From contig NC_031771.1 of the NCBI RefSeq assembly GCF_001522545.3, positions 1,291,473 to 1,355,472 of the forward strand: a stretch of DNA of 64,000 nucleotides. The letters run 5' to 3'. The DNA is from Parus major (Eukaryota; Chordata; Aves; Passeriformes; Paridae). Below, piece by piece: positions 52,936 to 63,560 of the stretch; position 1 is the first letter of the stretch, and each line of letters begins with the position of its first letter. Below the pieces are notes generated by a model that made no database searches, was not told the origin of the DNA, and worked only from the letters and a program-made list of their open reading frames with translations. The translations under genes were made by a program, and so were the position numbers.

Positions 52936-55165
52936 GCTGGGTCTGAGCATCAGGCATGGGTTTGATGGCAGGAGACTTGGGAGGAGGAGAGGGCACTGTG
53001 TGTGCATGACCTGCCCTGCATGGAACCAACAAACCAGCACAAAGGGACATCGGCACTCCCAGCTGAGCACCCACCTGTTTTGTCAGCATACCTGCATCTA
53101 CAGCTCACAGACACCTCTGCGGATCAGAGTCCTACTCACTGCAATCTCTCAGCGTCCAGCAAAGAAGCATTTTCCTCACCATCTCAAAGCCATGTGTTTT
53201 GCAAGCTGCTAAAAAAAAAAAAAGGGCAAGATTCTGAGGGCTTGGAATTTACTAACTTACCTTGCTGGTCAAAAACCAGCTAAGGTTTGAGCAACCTGGA
53301 CCGACAGTTCTGCAGCTCCCTGCCCACACAAAAAGCTCTCTGCACGTGCTGACTTGCTTCACTCCTACAGCCTGAACATCTGCAAAGGAACAAGTTCTCA
53401 GATGGACAAAACAAGCCACTTCTTTCCTCAGCAACCCAACCCTCCAAGGCTGAAGCAAATCCCTACTTGAAGACCAGGATTTTACCCATCTGGAAAGCAG
53501 GGCCGCTTGCAGGTCAGTCAAACAACTACAACCCTCTTCATTGTTTCTTCCACCTACAAGATTACCCCACCACTTTGGAAAAACTCTGATCTGCTGCAGC
53601 TTTCCTCTGCTACTTGACATTATTAACTGCTTTACTTACCCTACCTCTAGCATTTTCACATGGTGTGCAGGTGACTATAATTCAGAGACACCAGCCAAGA
53701 CGACAGCTGCATTTCTGATGAGGAACAATCAGAAAAACTTAACACAAGTCTTAAGAGTCCTACACTATTATGGCAATATTTATCAACATAAAACCTTTTC
53801 CAGAAGTTCAGGGCAAACAGAGGGCCTGCTCTTGCATGTACTAACCTGGCAAGCAGCTCATCTGCTCTATGCTGGATGGATGGCTCCAATACCCTGGAAG
53901 TCAAGTGCTGCAGGCAGGAGCCATGCTCGCTCCTTCCTCGCGTACTCTCTTGCACACATCAACCCACTGCAGGAGACCAAAGCCAACGTGACTGTGATGG
54001 CGAGTTCTAATGGGAACACCAGTATTAATTCCCATCTGTCTAAGCAACTGGCAGTGTCCATCAATTACAGCAAGAGCCAACTAACAGTTGCAGCTGCAAA
54101 ATAATAAAAGCAGAATTAACATTTCAAGTTCCTGTCATTCACCTGAATTTTTTACAGTTGTAATTAGCAAGCTGCAGAAGCTGTCAACAATCAACATCAG
54201 CCAATCTGTCTGCACCAGGAACCCAACTGCCTGCCAGAAATTGTCTTCGACAGGTTTTTTTCTCCCCTTGCTTCCCTCTATTAAAATTTTCCCTTCAAAC
54301 CCCCCTAACACTCTCGTGCTTTTACCACCAGTCACTAGAATTGAACATGTCAAAACAGCGAGAGACAGAATGACTGACACTTAACTGATAAAGTCATAAT
54401 TATTTCCTTGCTCCAAAGCTCAGTATCAAAACATGCTGCTGTCTGCCTCCCCAGGCCTCTGCTTCCCTGCCAGTGAAGAACTAGTGCTGCAGCCCCTTCC
54501 TAATAATGTGGCTCTTACTGAGCCCCAAATATTCCATATGTGGAGAGGCTGAGACAGCAAAAGAACCTTTCCAGCTAAAGGCCTGCTCTTTGAGGAGCAG
54601 GTGCAACTGTTTCCCAATCTTTAGAAGAAGACCTTGTTACACACATTAGAACACACAGGGGCTCCATTTCCTCAGGAGCACCTGAAAGCCCAGTGCTCCC
54701 AGGGCTTCAATTTCTTTTTTCTGTTGTGCCACACCAACAAGAAACAAACCAAAAACTAACAAATAATCAGAACGAAACCAACAACTCCAAACATTTGCTC
54801 ATTTTAGTGTCAGCCAGAAACCAATTCTTTTTTTAAAGACCCGAGAGCAAGCAAAGCATCATCCTTGGAGACTACAAGCACCAGAACCAAGATGCTGTAT
54901 TTTCAGGGTAAAGTCAGGTTCTGTTGTATGTTGGCGGTTTAATGCAGATTTGGGGTTTTTTTTACTAAATCCTCACATTTTTAAAGCTATTGATCCTCCT
55001 TGAAACCAAGCTGTGATACAGGTGAGATACAAGTCACCAGCAGTTAAGAGCTGATTTTTAACCTCTGCATTCAAAGCTGGCTAGAACACACTACACAACA
55101 AGCAGGAACACCTGTAAATGGCCTGGGATAAATGGCTCTCACAGGTGCATACTTTCAAGTAATTA
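52936..55165. other. Non-coding DNA, no gene recognised
   Basis: Unique sequence. A long plus-strand frame (53,541-54,104) and its minus-strand neighbours have no recognisable domains or repeats. A short A13 run lies near 53,212-53,224. If the promoter at 56.2-56.5 kb drives a minus-strand gene, this would be intronic. Confidence 0.45.
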
Positions 55166-55203
55166 TCATCATGCGAACTCGGCGCAGCTGGGGGAGCTCT
55201 CAC

Positions 55204-55292
55204 CCGCCGCAGCAGCGCTGCGCTCATCCCCAATGTCGCCACCAAAGGCAGCCGAGCGGGGCACAGCCGTGGGTAATGGTTAAAACAAAGCA
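55204..55292 (-). other. Candidate 5' exon with start codon (MSAALLRR)
   Basis: On the minus strand a pyrimidine-rich stretch ends in AAGCAG, giving an acceptor with the exon starting at 55,292. After 65 bases without ATG comes ATG at 55,227-55,225, followed by eight codons reading MSAALLRR. The exon then ends at 55,204 in CGG before GTGAGA, a good donor, in phase 0. Eleven CpGs fall between 55,174 and 55,269, an isolated cluster as expected of a 5' exon or small promoter island; a CCAAT motif lies on the opposite strand at about 55,229-55,234. The short arginine/alanine/leucine start resembles mitochondrial targeting peptides, but eight residues cannot identify a gene. It could instead be a small alternative promoter or chance. 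Confidence 0.3.
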
Positions 55293-56222
55293 CTGCTTGG
55301 AAGAGAAGCCCTAACAGTGCACTCCACACGCCCTCTGCTACCCGACCTCCACTTAATGCATTAATCCATCTGCCAGCTGAGTAACCACAATGAAAGGATA
55401 AAGCTACGTAAAAAAACCACAAAACAAAAAATCCAACAAAAAAACCCCAAGAGCCTCAACGATTTGTATATCCACCAACAAAAACCGCATGAACCACTCC
55501 TTTTCTTCAGAAAGCACTGCACAATAGGTTTCATAGACAACTTGTGTAGATAGTTGCAAACCCGGTAGACTTAATGTAACATTACTACGTTAATGCACAT
55601 ACTTGCTCCGAATTACTGAGTTACCACTGTCTTAACAAACAGTAATAGTGGAAGGAACACAGGGCAGAAACCCGTTCCCCGGCACGTTTATACACATAAT
55701 ACTGATAAACTGAACAAATACTAAGAGAAAAACCTATTTCGTAACACGGAAATATCTGAGGAGCACACTAGAGGAAAAGCTCCTTAAGCACAAACATCAC
55801 CGACCTGAAAGCACAACAAAGAAATACAAACTAAAAACGTACTTCTCCAGAAACTGAGACTTAAACCTTTTAGCACAATATCAGGCAAAATCCACATACT
55901 TTGCAAAGGAACATAAATCTCTTTTTCCCCAGCTAGGCAGTGAGACAGGCTTCCAGCCTGGGGCAGCGCCTGAAATCCTTGCGCTGCCCCTTGGAACCAA
56001 ACCCATCTGCTTCCCAACACAGCAAAAAAGTTTTTCACAGTTTTTCTCAAACCCAGCCTATGAGACTGGTAGCAGCAGGAAGGGTACAGGACCGTCTCTT
56101 GAGCTTAAGCAACTGCGGCTTACACTCCCATCCCGCGGGCAGCCGCAGCCCAGGCCAGGCACCCCTCAGCGGCTCAAAGTCCCAGGAAACAATTCCCTCC
56201 AGAGCAAGTAAAGCCTTCTTAC
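55293..56222 (-). other. Candidate first intron of a minus-strand gene
   Basis: The interval lies between the donor at the left edge of the CpG island and the acceptor of the candidate exon at 55,292. It starts with GTAAGA and ends with AAGCAG in the minus-strand direction. It contains an A/C-rich tract at 55,408-55,445 and no recognisable coding sequence. The assignment depends on both flanking exons being real. Confidence 0.28.
55408..55445. repeat. A/C-rich low-complexity tract
   Basis: Runs of seven A, ACAAAAC and CCAACAAAAAAACCCC. Simple A/C-rich sequence without gene features. Confidence 0.75.
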
Positions 56223-56267
56223 CGACAGCCGGAGTCCCAGGGATGACGGGATGTGCAGGACCAGAGC

Positions 56268-56433
56268 TTCCCGCCGCGTCCTGAGGGACGGGACCGGACC
56301 GGACTTTCCCGCCGCGCTCTGAGGGGAGCAGCGCGAGCTCTGAGGGACCGGACCGGACCGGATTTTCCCGCCGCGCTCTGAGGGGAGCAGCGCGTGCCTG
56401 AGGGCAGAACTTTCCCGCCGAGCACCTGAGGGC
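56268..56433. repeat. GC-rich minisatellite with embedded E2F sites
   Basis: Imperfect tandem units each begin TTCCCGCCG and continue with CTGAGGG, at starts 56,268, 56,305, 56,364 and 56,411. Two units also carry a GGACC pentamer array: GGACCGGACCGGAC at 56,291-56,304 and about three and a half GGACC units at 56,345-56,362. The segments beginning at 56,305 and 56,364 share TTTCCCGCCGCGCTCTGAGG and the following GGAGCAGCGCG. Because every unit carries an E2F-type core, expansion or loss of units would change the number of E2F sites. Confidence 0.8.
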
Positions 56434-56437
56434 ACTG

Positions 56438-56465
56438 CACGTGGCCTCGGCTCCAAGGCCACGTG
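56438..56465. promoter_or_regulatory. Paired E-boxes in a perfect inverted repeat
   Basis: CACGTGGCCT (56,438-56,447) and AGGCCACGTG (56,456-56,465) are exact reverse complements separated by eight bases. Each arm contains the palindromic E-box CACGTG bound by MYC/MAX, USF and TFE3/MITF-type proteins. The second runs into GTGACGG, which resembles a CRE half-site. Centre-to-centre spacing is 22 bases, about two helical turns, so both sites face the same side of DNA. Confidence 0.75.
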
Positions 56466-56693
56466 ACGGGGGCGTGAGGGGCAAGTGCGCGCCCCCTGCT
56501 GGTCAGTCCCGGCGCGAAATGGCGGGATAAAATCCCCGACCTTCTCCTCATCCTAATGTTTGAGACTAGAAATGTACTAGAGCACGACAGATTCTTTCAG
56601 ATCAATAAACAAAGTGAAGGCAGTACAGGAACTGACACAAGGGAAGCCTAAGGAAGCCTTGAAGCCCTGTGGCCTGGATTCACAAATGGAATT

Positions 56694-56717
56694 AAATATA
56701 TATATATTTATATATAG
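56694..56717. repeat. (TA)n microsatellite
   Basis: An interrupted TA run with one TTTA interruption. Short simple repeat about 160 bp from the CpG island. Confidence 0.8.
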
Positions 56718-56894
56718 CGCCCAAACAGTGAAAACATTTTTCTGGTATCTAATCTGAATGTCCCATTTCAACTTAAAGCCACGATAAACACTCCAACTGC
56801 TTCCCCAGCAGCAGAGGCCATCTCCCAAAGGCTGGTGGTGCAGTTCCAGCAGTCAGATGTTCCCCAGAACGGCAGAGGGGCACACAGGACGAGC

Positions 56895-56959
56895 TGTGCC
56901 GGGTGCCAGGGGGTGCCAAGCTCGGGCCCTTGGCCCACGTGTGCCGGGTGCCAGCGGGT
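56895..56959. repeat. GC-rich direct duplication, 45-bp spacing
   Basis: A 20-base motif beginning TGTGCCGGGTGCCAG occurs at 56,895-56,914 and again at 56,940-56,959 with one mismatch. Both are followed by GC-rich sequence with GGGCCC. It looks like two units of a decayed minisatellite, like the one in the promoter 500 bp away but with a different unit. Confidence 0.7.
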
Positions 56960-57239
56960 CCCGGTGGGCCCACGGCGCTGGTTCCGTGGCTGGAGCTGCT
57001 GTCTGGAGCAGAACCCTCTCAGGAGCTAGTGCAGATGCAAAGCCTGTGAGAGGAGCAGATGACAGAGGTCAAGGCGTGCCTGGCTGTGCTGGAGTCACAG
57101 TGTGAGCCAAGCTGTCCGACTGACCGCGAGGGGCCCGGGCCAGGCTGTCACTCTGGCAGCAGCAGGGGTGCCACGGCATTTAAAATTCCTGTAAATAAGA
57201 CAACAGTGAATATTTCACATGGAGCATAAACAGGTACTT

Positions 57240-57358
57240 TCACACACACACAAAAAACCAAACCAAGCCATTTCACACAAAAAAAAATTTAAAAATATTT
57301 TAAAAAATACCCAAAACCAAACCAAAACCAAACAAAACCCAAAAAACAAAATGAAACT
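57240..57358. repeat. A/C-rich low-complexity tract
   Basis: Starts with CACACACACAC, then runs of A with AACC and AAACC units (ACCAAACCAAAACCAAAC). Almost free of G on the plus strand. Creates artificial frames on the minus strand. Confidence 0.85.
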
Positions 57359-58919
57359 GAGCAAATAAGCAAACATTGCTGTATCCTGGTCTCCTGCCAC
57401 AGATCCTATTTCAAGGGATGCTGCTCTTATAGTCCCTGACCTCTTAGCAAAGGGCTTGGCCCTGGCTTTCACTGCTGAATATTATTTCTCTTGGGAATAA
57501 GAGATAATGAAACTGAAGTGATGGGAAAAATATTTATGACTCAGGAGGGCAACTACAAGATGTTTTGAAGCATTTTCCCCTTTTAAACTCTCAAGTCCAG
57601 GGGAGGGAAACTACAGACCAAGTCTTTTTAAACCCTAGGAAGTCTCGAAGAACTGTTTTATCCTATTTTAATCTTATCAACAGCAAACACACCCTAAGGT
57701 GTTCAAGAACCACCCACCACCAAGTACTCATGGCTAATTTAAAAAAAACAAGTTGTTTTTAAAATTGTATTGTGACCATGGAATGTCTGGAGAGCCTGAG
57801 TGTGCTGAGTGTTACATGAACATTGCAGACTCATGAAGTTTGAAAAACCGTATTTGTCAGCAAACAAACGTCCTGGAGGCTGGGTTGTGGAGCTGAGGGG
57901 TAAAGCCTCATCACTGTTTGTCACGGGTCCCTGCAGTGTGCACAGAGCTCAGCTGCACAGTGAAGCCAGCACCCAGCTGTGACACAGCTGGAGATATTTA
58001 CCTGTAATCCTTCCCATTGCTCCTGCCCTTCCCAGGCCAAGGCAATGCAGGTAACTCACACAGTGGCCAGCTCAGCAAGTAGAGAACATTGCAGGCAAGT
58101 GTCTGTTCAAACACAAGGGAACTGGGATTCTGATGGACAATATTTACACCTTGCCCCAGCTGGCACCCTTGTTCTGGGACACCACCCTTGCAGAGAACAG
58201 CACTGCAGAGTCTCAGGATGCTTTTCCCCTTTGCCAGGGAAAATGGGGCAATGTGCATTCAGCAGCAGGGAAAGGAGTTATTAGTAACAGAGCCTGGGGA
58301 TGAGGAGGGAACTCTGGGCACAGGATCCTGTCTATGTACCTGCATTTGCACCCATTGCCCACACAGTGAGTGTCACCCAGTCATTCACTCACCCACCCTC
58401 AGCATCTCTTGTTGAAGCTGCCAGCAAGTGTCCCAAAGATGGTAATAGTTTTGATCAAAATGACTGAGTTCACCAAAAAAAATAAAATCACCATTTTCTT
58501 CCTTCTTTAGTTCCACTGATTATTATGATTAAAGGAACAAAGGAGAGGAAAAATAAATCCAAAATAATTTCAACACCGAGACCTTTCAACACCAAGACCC
58601 AGCTCTAAGCTACTGAGCTCCCCACTCGCACACTGCCTCCTTCTGAGACTCCAGCATACAGCCTGAGCAGAGTGTCAGGGAGTTTGTGACACTCTGTGAC
58701 CAAAGGAGCTGTGGCCCACGTGACTGTGGTGTTTCCTTCACCCTTGAAATCACGCATAACTCCAGCAGAACAAAGTGCCCTGGACAGTGTTCATCCTGGG
58801 ACAACTCACTAGGAATATTTTGCCTAATTAAATACACTCCATTCTCCACCGCACAGCAGATCTCTCGGTGCTGGAGAAATAATATAATTTCTTTTCAGTG
58901 AGATGGTTGTGCTTTTCCT

Positions 58920-59065
58920 AGAATGTAAATTAATTCCTGCGGGGAAGGAGAGCGAGGTCTGGCCCAAAGAGCGCTATTTGGCATGATCAGCTCTCCTTGC
59001 TGTCTCACAGTCATTCCTGCACAAAATCTGATGTGGCAGCTTGTTTGAAACTTGTTTATTGGGAA
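58920..59065. promoter_or_regulatory. Candidate conserved non-coding element 8
   Basis: A mixed block with AAATTAATTCCTGCGGGG, GAGCGCTATTTGGCATGATC and GATGTGGCAGC motifs. Isolated CpGs and an AATTAATT core in repeat-free DNA resemble enhancers elsewhere in the window. Weak, motif-based evidence. Confidence 0.25.
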
Positions 59066-61470
59066 GAGGTCATAAGCTGAGCACTGTTCAGAACAGGTCA
59101 GGCTTCTGATTAAAGGGCGAAAAAACTGAAATGCTTCACATGCATCTCTGAGACAGAAGCTTGATGAGGAGAGAGAGCTTGTTGTAGAAGAATGTTGCCA
59201 AGTACCTCACATGGCAGGCAGCAGCAGACTGCAGGACTGGTTAGAGCAGGGGAAGATTAAATAATTCTGCTGTCGGCATTAACAAATAGTCACTGTTGTT
59301 CTTCTGTACTTCAGGACAGGTTCATGCTGGAAGAAAGGAAGAAATGCTCCTCTCAAAAAGGGAGATAATATGAAACTGTGTCAGCCCCGAAGACCTGAGA
59401 GTCAAAACAGATGGGGAGAAAGAAAAACATCGTGAAATGATCTGCAAAACAAAGGAGAGGCAGATCATCTGCCTATCCCTGGTCTTGTACCACCCCAGTG
59501 GCTGAATTCCCATGTCCTGAGCCCCAGCTCCGTGACTGTTTCCCCAAGGTCTTCCTTCCATCTGTTGTGCTTTTTGCAGCGTGTGGAGAAAAAGAAATTC
59601 AGGGCTTTGCTACGTTATGCATTGTTGCTCTTACACATTCCTGTCAGCTCCATGTCAGCTGTGCTGTCCCAAGCTTTAGAGGCTGCAGCCTCCAGCCTGG
59701 TGACGTTACCAGGCTGCTCTCAGCGCCATTGAACCGGAGCTGTCATGCACTCCAGAAGCACCAGGCAAACAGCCATGTGCTTCCTCTCCTCCTCTCACTC
59801 TGCCCTTCTCCTTCCAACTTCATGGTGACGCTATTCCAGGGAGCAGCCTGCAAAGAGAAATTCCTTGTTCCCCGCAGTGCTGGTGTAACAGTTTTCTTCT
59901 TGCCAAGCTCACACACTCTCCTGGTCAAGCCCTGCAATGTCCTGCTGGGGGACTCTGAGTTATTTGCATCTGGAATGGAACAGCAAAACCATTCCAGGGC
60001 CCCCTGTAAATGCTGAAGTAACTGCAAGTCAGGAAAAAAGCAACTCCCAGATTTTCCAAGAAGAAGAAAATGCTTAGGAAACAGAGTAGGGAGAAACAAA
60101 TTAAAACATGAGAAATCAAAGTTCTGTGAGAGGCTTGAAACTCCACTAAAAAAGTAAAATCTGATTAATTTTTCAAGGATGATTTCCTGATCAACAGCTG
60201 CACAGAGAAGGGATGGCCCAAGCTGTTGAGTACAAGTGCGTGGTCCTTAGCTGCACTTTCCCTGGGAAGCTGTGCAGCACTTCCCAGGATCTCCTGCTCT
60301 CCTGGGGCAGCCCACTCCCAGGAGCTGAGCTCAGCACTGCGTGCCCACAGGATTACTGAACCGGCAGAGCTTTTCCAGGAGCTCTGACCCTGCATTCCTC
60401 AAAGCTCTCTCACTCCTTAGAGCGTTATGTCCCTCTAACCTAGAGAGCACCAAATAAATCTCTCCAGCTGTTAATCCCAGGCAGGCTCTTGCTAAGTGCT
60501 CCCTGGAGCATGAGGTGCTATTTTCTTCAGCATACACCAGCCTTAACTGTACTTATAACCCAACCACTCCTCTGGTGAGAGCCTAGAGCTGGGAGCAGGG
60601 ACCTTCAGCCCCACTGCTGCCCTGCAGGGATGACAGAGTAAAACCCCAAACCTGTCGTCTGCTCTGTTCCACACAGGAGCCAGAAGATACCATTTATGCC
60701 ACTTAAAGTACAATTGTTGTGTGTTTCCAGCCGGGCTTCCAGCATGCAAAGTGCTGGAGATACAGGGAGTTTTTAACAGATACTTAGAAGCCCTCAGGTG
60801 AGGCATTTATTATTAAGAAACCAGAAAGTCATAAGAAGCCCAAGTAAAGCAATAATGCTGCTTCTGACACATATATTTTGCCTGCAGCCTTCCATGCAGT
60901 GCTTCTGAAAAAACAACCAACCAAGCAAGCAAGCATATCAGCATCCCACACAGCTCCTCGCCTCTTACAGTGCTGAACTTAGCCCTGGGGACAGCACAGC
61001 TCTGGCCTGAGCCTGGGCCTGAGCACCCCAAACATCTCCTCTTGAACTACACTCCAGCCTGAGCAGGTTTTTTGCCAATTAACAAATCAGTGTTGGATGC
61101 AGAAATTACAAAGGCTCCAAAGCAGTATCACCTTTTGAAAAAACCAACCAAAAAGTGTTCTACTCTAAAATTAAAGTGGGGAGGACACAGGAGAATTGCC
61201 CTCCCTCGTGCCTTTCCCTTCTGCTCTTTAGAACCACTTGAAGGACTTCCTTCTGCCCCACCCCCAGTTAAGACACTGCTCTCTCATGCACTCTCACACT
61301 CCCCCTGTCTCCCCATTGCAGTCTCCAGCAAAATGTCAGAGGAAAAGAAAAGTGACAAGCTCCCAAGAAACTGAATAGCTCATTCTGTTTGAATATCACA
61401 TTAACCCAAAGCTCTGCTGCTTCATTTGTCAGCTTTTTCAGCACTCTCCATCTCTGCAGCCCCCCTGACC
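59066..61470. other. Non-coding DNA, no gene recognised
   Basis: The frames are short or C/G-biased (for example plus strand 59,498-60,016) without recognisable domains. A strong pyrimidine-rich acceptor-like site at 61,320-61,321 precedes a 13-codon frame starting MSEEKKSDK, too short to call an exon. (CCAA)n/(AAGC)n units occur at about 60,913-60,934. Confidence 0.45.
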
Positions 61471-61474
61471 CGGG

Positions 61475-61615
61475 TGCTCTGATTAGCCATGATCAATGGG
61501 CACATTTGTGGGAGCTCTGTGCACACTGCTGGACCCTCGGCCTCGCCCGCTCATGCAGATAATAACGGCTCTTCGAGTCACTTGCCCATAACTCCAAGCT
61601 TCATTAAACAGGGGG
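61475..61615. promoter_or_regulatory. Candidate conserved non-coding element 9
   Basis: Contains GATTAGCCATGATCAATGGG at 61,481-61,500 (a homeodomain-type core plus a TGATCAAT HOX/PBX-like motif), an AGATAATAACGG stretch near 61,558-61,569 (GATA type), and CGAGTCACTTG nearby. Isolated CpGs are retained. Motif density and lack of repeats suggest an enhancer. Confidence 0.33.
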
Positions 61616-63235
61616 GATGTCACCAAAAGTCCCTTTAACTGTCTTTTCGTTTGCCCGTAAGGGAAAAATTGACAGTGCTGAAAAATGGGATTTGGAATAT
61701 AAATAATCCCTGGTTTGGGTGTTGTAGTGAATGTTCACAGTTGCCTGAGCCCCCCTGCAGGAGCCTCCTCGCTGGCATGGGTGGGAGGAGAGGCTGTGCA
61801 GAGTGGGGAGACTGCACAGAACAGGTACAGCTTCCATAGGAATGATTTTCCCAGCACAGAGCAGGCACTGGGCAGAGAGTCAGTCACCTCTGCTGCTGGC
61901 TGACACACTACTTTCCATCTACCCTAAAGATGAAATGAAAGTCTGATAAATATCAAGGGGAAAATAAGAAAGAAAAAACTATTTTCCCAAAGCAACGAAA
62001 CCCAAACCCAACCTTTGCATTTATAGGTCATGCCAGATATTTCCCTGACAGGCTGTTCACAGGGGTCTGAACCCCAATTACGGTAAAGAACTACGTAACT
62101 CCTTATCTGCCCCCCCAGGATGTCCAGGACTATTCTCCTCTGATCCCTGAGGAGCTTTCTCCAGTGCTCTGTACAGATCATCCCTCCACTGCCTCAGTGT
62201 GTCTGAGCCAGGAATTCTTTCCAACAGAGCCTTAGGGCAAGCCCTGCACCCCTTCCATCCCCCAGGAAAGTCTCCAAATAGATCCTCCCATACACTTCAG
62301 CCAAGCACTGTGCTTGTCCTGCTGCAGCACATTCCGTGACACAGACAGGCTCCCAGTCATTTCCATGGACTCCAGAGCAGGTTCATGCACTGTCACCTCT
62401 GCTGGGAAGAGCTGCAGAACCAGGCTAAACAGGAGCCCCTTCCTTTGGGAGACTCCTGATCCCAGAGAGAATTTCCCTTGCCTCCAGAGCAGAGCCTGCA
62501 GAATAAACCACTGTCTTTAAAACAAACACTCCAGCATCGGGCTTCTCATTAGCCCCAGACTTTTGTCCCCTTATTCATGGGAAGGAGCACCCTGGCCACG
62601 GAGCAGTCGTTCCAGTGCTCTCCCTCAATAGGGTCTTGTTTCTCTGTCGGAGCTCGCGGCTCTGCTGGGCTGAACTCCCCAAACTGCAGCGATTATTCTG
62701 GCTGAAACAAGACAGAGAGCACATCGGGATCAGGCCACAAAGACTCCAATAAAGGCAACAAGCACATAATAAAGCCCCGTGACAACTGATCCTTACAAAA
62801 GGCTGTCCTTACGGAGTGATGTATGGCAAGAGTTTTCGGCCCGGTGCTCCCTGCTTTATCCGGATCCAGTCAGCCCTGAAGCTGAGATGATTTCTGTGCT
62901 GTGCTCTCGTTTTCTCCCTCCTGGCAGTACTGCCCACGGGACAAGGGACAGACTGACAGAGGCCAGCAGTCTCAGCAGGGACACTTCTATCCCAAACCTG
63001 CCCCTCCTGTCCTGCTGTAAAAGTCTGAAAGGAGGAGCAAGGGGGAGGAAAGGAATGCTGGACACACAAAAAAAGAGGGGGCAATAAAGATGACATGCTT
63101 GTGCAGTTTGAGGGAAGGCAGTCTGAATATGCAATGGGAGTGCAGGCTGAACCCCAACACCTGCTGGATGTAATGGACTCTGAAGTGTTGTTTCAGAATT
63201 AATCAAGTCATTTAAAATCATAGCTGTAGTCTCCA
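61616..63235. other. Non-coding DNA, possible old LTR end
   Basis: Mixed-composition sequence. At 62,492-62,497 an AATAAA follows GCCTGCAG and is followed by CCACTGTCTTTAAAAC, a pattern reminiscent of retroviral R-U5 regions. No TG/CA ends or target duplication could be located, so no element is annotated. The frames on both strands at 62,779-63,236 are not protein-like. Confidence 0.4.
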
Positions 63236-63239
63236 TTCA

Positions 63240-63560
63240 CTACTCCTGTGCATAAACGCACTGATCCCGATACTCATCCATGTCGGGTGACTTGAGCAAT
63301 ATATCACCATAATTGCCATTTTAGGGCTGCAAATTGGAGCTAAAATAACCAGATGCAAAAGAGATGGCCATATCATACTCTCAAGATGGATCTACAAAGT
63401 TCAAGGAGAGTTCAAGCATGGAAGAGGCAATAGAGAGGGGTCAAGTGTAAGGAGATTGTTCATGTTCAAGAGGAATTAACTTTACAAATATATTGTTTCT
63501 GAGGTGGTAATTGTACCATCTTACAGCTATTCATACCTCATTGAATCTTTGCATTCTTCT
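63240..63560. promoter_or_regulatory. Candidate conserved non-coding element 10
   Basis: Repeat-free AT-rich block with isolated CpGs (GATCCCGATACTC and CATGTCGGGTGAC near 63,264-63,290), several ATTGCCATTTTAGG/AATAACC-like motifs and CATTAGAG just beyond its right end. Resembles the enhancer-like blocks at the left of the window. Inferred only. Confidence 0.25.

Larger units (their letters stand above)
56223..56538 (-). promoter_or_regulatory. CpG-island promoter with E2F sites
   Basis: This 316-bp island contains 36 CpGs, far more than anywhere else in the window. E2F-type cores occur at 56,268-56,275 (TTCCCGCC), 56,305-56,313, 56,364-56,372 and 56,411-56,419 (TTTCCCGCC), and a canonical GGCGCGAAA lies at 56,511-56,519. 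Two CACGTG E-boxes (56,438-56,443 and 56,460-56,465) bind MYC/USF-type factors. Minus-strand transcription is suggested by a donor-like CG/GTAAGA with the exon ending at 56,223. There is no minus-strand ATG between there and about 56,548, so exon 1 would be non-coding. E2F plus E-box control is typical of growth- or cell-cycle-linked housekeeping genes. The island could also fire in both directions. Confidence 0.75.
56539..58915. other. Right flank of the promoter, non-coding
   Basis: An AT dinucleotide run (56,694-56,717), a GC-rich patch (56,860-57,160) with a duplicated motif, and an A/C-rich tract (57,240-57,358) are the recognisable parts. No exon of a divergent plus-strand gene was found: there is no convincing ATG with an open frame and donor next to the island. 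Confidence 0.45.

Noticed and set aside
53541..54104. Plus-strand frame of 187 codons.
   Set aside because: No recognisable domain, no supporting splice or promoter context, and overlapping minus-strand frames of similar quality.
56047..56551. Minus-strand frames across the CpG island, rich in Arg, Gly and Pro.
   Set aside because: There is no minus-strand ATG inside the island. The repeated peptide pattern simply mirrors the GGACC/CCCGCC minisatellite.
61320..61374. Strong pyrimidine-tract acceptor followed by ATG reading MSEEKKSDKLPRN and a stop.
   Set aside because: Only 13 codons, no donor or matching partner exon, and the start codon lies after the acceptor. Probably coincidence.
62809..63236. 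Overlapping frames of about 95-126 codons on both strands.
   Set aside because: Pyrimidine-rich composition explains the openness. No protein-like pattern.
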